A DNA stretch of 6,535 nt from Actinomycetes bacterium (lineage in GTDB: Bacteria > Actinomycetota > Actinomycetes > Actinomycetales > Dermatophilaceae), in assembly GCA_023389095.1 (NCBI GenBank), contig JAEWFB010000298.1:1-6535 (forward strand). The letters are read 5' to 3'. A program made the position numbers and the translations under genes. Below are positions 5,770-6,535 of this stretch, one piece after another. The notes below the pieces were generated by a model. It was given only the letters and a program-made list of their open reading frames with translations. It was not told where the DNA came from and made no database searches. How positions within the stretch are numbered: position 1 is the stretch's first letter; each line of letters begins with the position of its first letter.

Positions 5770-5818
5770 TCGCAAGCCCGGCCAGCGAAGCGGCCGACCT
5801 TTCCCTCTTCCACACATC

Positions 5819-5824
5819 AGGAGG
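5819..5824 (+). promoter_or_regulatory. Ribosome binding site for the partial gene at 5835
   Basis: AGGAGG lies 10 nt before ATG 5835, a slightly long but workable spacing. It sets the start of a frame that would otherwise be easy to miss, since it has no stop inside the window. Confidence 0.75.
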
Positions 5825-5834
5825 TTTCCCCGCC

Positions 5835-6535
5835 ATGTCCGATCGACTGTGGTTCCGCGTCGACGACGTCCTGCCGCTCGCCGAACACTCCGCCTCCACC
5901 GGCGCGCACCGTAGGACCCGGCAGCAGTACCGGGCCGGCGTCCCGGACCAGGCCGCGCTCATCTGGTCCCACGACATCGACGGTGACTGGTTGTCATCCA
6001 ACGGCGTCCCCCGCTGGTACGACACGGACGGCGCCGACCACCGCGTCCGCGCCGAAACCTGGACCCACACCGCCACCGGCGCCACCGGCAACCCAATCCC
6101 TACCGACGACGGACACGGATTCCTGCCCCTGCACACCGAACACCTCGACGGCCGCCGGGACCTGCTCGACCTGCTCCGCTACGCCCGCCGCCACGGAATG
6201 CGCTGGTTCGGGCTGCACCCGGACCCGGCGAGCGACGTCCGCTACCGCATCGTCCGCAGCCGCGGCGACATCACCCCGCCGCTTGCCACCTGGACCCCGG
6301 CGACCGTGACCTGCGACGTGGTCGGCGGCGGCGCCTACCGCGCCATGGTCGCCACCGGCTACACCACCCTCTCCCGCGCCGGGGTGCTGTGCCGCTTCCC
6401 TCGGTTCGCGGTGCAGCGCATGGCCGCCCACCTCGACGCCCTCCACCCCGGTGACATGCCCGGCGAGCATCCCCGGCTGCGGTTCGACGGCGACGCGGTC
6501 ACCGTCGAGTGGGAGGACGACGACGGCCTGGGCAG
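5835..6535 (+). CDS. Unrecognised protein, N-terminal 233 residues (3' end outside window)
   Basis: From ATG 5835, after AGGAGG, the frame stays open to the right edge: 233 full codons plus two bases. Third positions are nearly all G or C, which supports coding. I do not recognise the family. Seen: residues 1-62 hold several tryptophans and an Asp/Gly-rich IWSHDIDGDWLSSNGVPRWY stretch (43-62). Residues 105-129 form a likely amphipathic helix (DGRRDLLDLLRYARRHGMRWFGLHPD). A more beta-like part follows, with VTCDVVGGGAYRAMVATGY and VLCRFPRFAVQRMAAHLDAL, and the visible end is acidic (EWEDDDG). No signal peptide, membrane segment, Walker motif or metal site is seen. Its place in a run of element genes with structured leaders suggests an accessory protein of the conjugative element, but that is inference from context only. 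Long antisense frames across it look like mirror images of its GC bias. Confidence 0.78.
   Translation, partial: MSDRLWFRVDDVLPLAEHSASTGAHRRTRQQYRAGVPDQAALIWSHDIDGDWLSSNGVPRWYDTDGADHRVRAETWTHTATGATGNPIPTDDGHGFLPLHTEHLDGRRDLLDLLRYARRHGMRWFGLHPDPASDVRYRIVRSRGDITPPLATWTPATVTCDVVGGGAYRAMVATGYTTLSRAGVLCRFPRFAVQRMAAHLDALHPGDMPGEHPRLRFDGDAVTVEWEDDDGLG

Larger units (their letters stand above)
5411..5834. other. 424-nt intergenic region with two strong hairpins
   Basis: No gene is supported. Short frames on both strands have no ribosome site and low-complexity, Arg/Pro-rich translations. It holds the long hairpin at 5423-5489, a perfect 8-bp hairpin at 5749-5769, and the ribosome site of the next gene. 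Between about 5490 and 5740 I see nothing I can name. Confidence 0.5.

Noticed and set aside
5624..5914. Small + strand open frame overlapping the start of the 5835 gene
   Set aside because: No ribosome site, Arg/Pro-rich translation, and out of frame with the supported gene at 5835.
4373..6136. Very long minus-strand open frame (587 codons) across the 4598 gene, the gap and the 5835 gene
   Set aside because: It is antisense to two frames with good ribosome sites and strong third-position G/C bias. Its translation is Gly/Arg/Val-rich low-complexity sequence typical of mirror frames in GC-rich DNA.
1..6535. tRNA genes, rRNA, CRISPR arrays, insertion sequences or attachment sites
   Set aside because: I looked for tRNA T-loop signatures, regularly spaced repeats, transposase motifs and terminal repeats and found none outside coding context.

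Overview
The window is very high in G+C, with coding frames that are almost all G or C at the third codon position, strong GGAGG-type ribosome sites and GTG starts. This points to an actinobacterium. A Micromonospora-like or Frankia-like host is my guess and cannot be fixed from sequence alone. All five genes I accept lie on the + strand and look like part of a conjugative plasmid or an integrative conjugative element that uses a type IV secretion system.

Layout: (1) positions 3-398, the last 131 codons of a VirB4-like secretion ATPase, entering the window inside its Walker B motif; (2) positions 395-2905, a large VirD4/TraG-like type IV coupling protein, translationally coupled to the first gene by a GTGA overlap; (3) a 242-nt gap with tandem and inverted repeats; (4) positions 3148-4119, a replication-relaxation family protein (winged helix plus a D...ExD...K core) that may be the relaxase of the element; (5) a 478-nt gap rich in small inverted repeats, carrying a second exact copy of a 16-bp motif found in the first gap; (6) positions 4598-5410, an unrecognised protein with a Pro/Thr/Ala-rich N-terminus and a helix-turn-helix-like stretch; (7) a 424-nt gap with two strong hairpins; (8) positions 5835 to the window end, the start of a second unrecognised protein that runs off the edge.

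How the parts may work together: VirB4 would power the secretion channel. The coupling protein would bring the DNA-relaxase complex to it. The replication-relaxation protein is the best candidate in the window for the DNA-processing step, because its family includes MOBC-type relaxases, and the repeat-rich gaps on either side of it are the natural places to look for its binding sites or oriT. The two downstream genes each have a good ribosome site and a long structured leader, so they are probably transcribed separately. Their roles are unknown. No RNA gene, CRISPR array, insertion sequence or attachment site was found.
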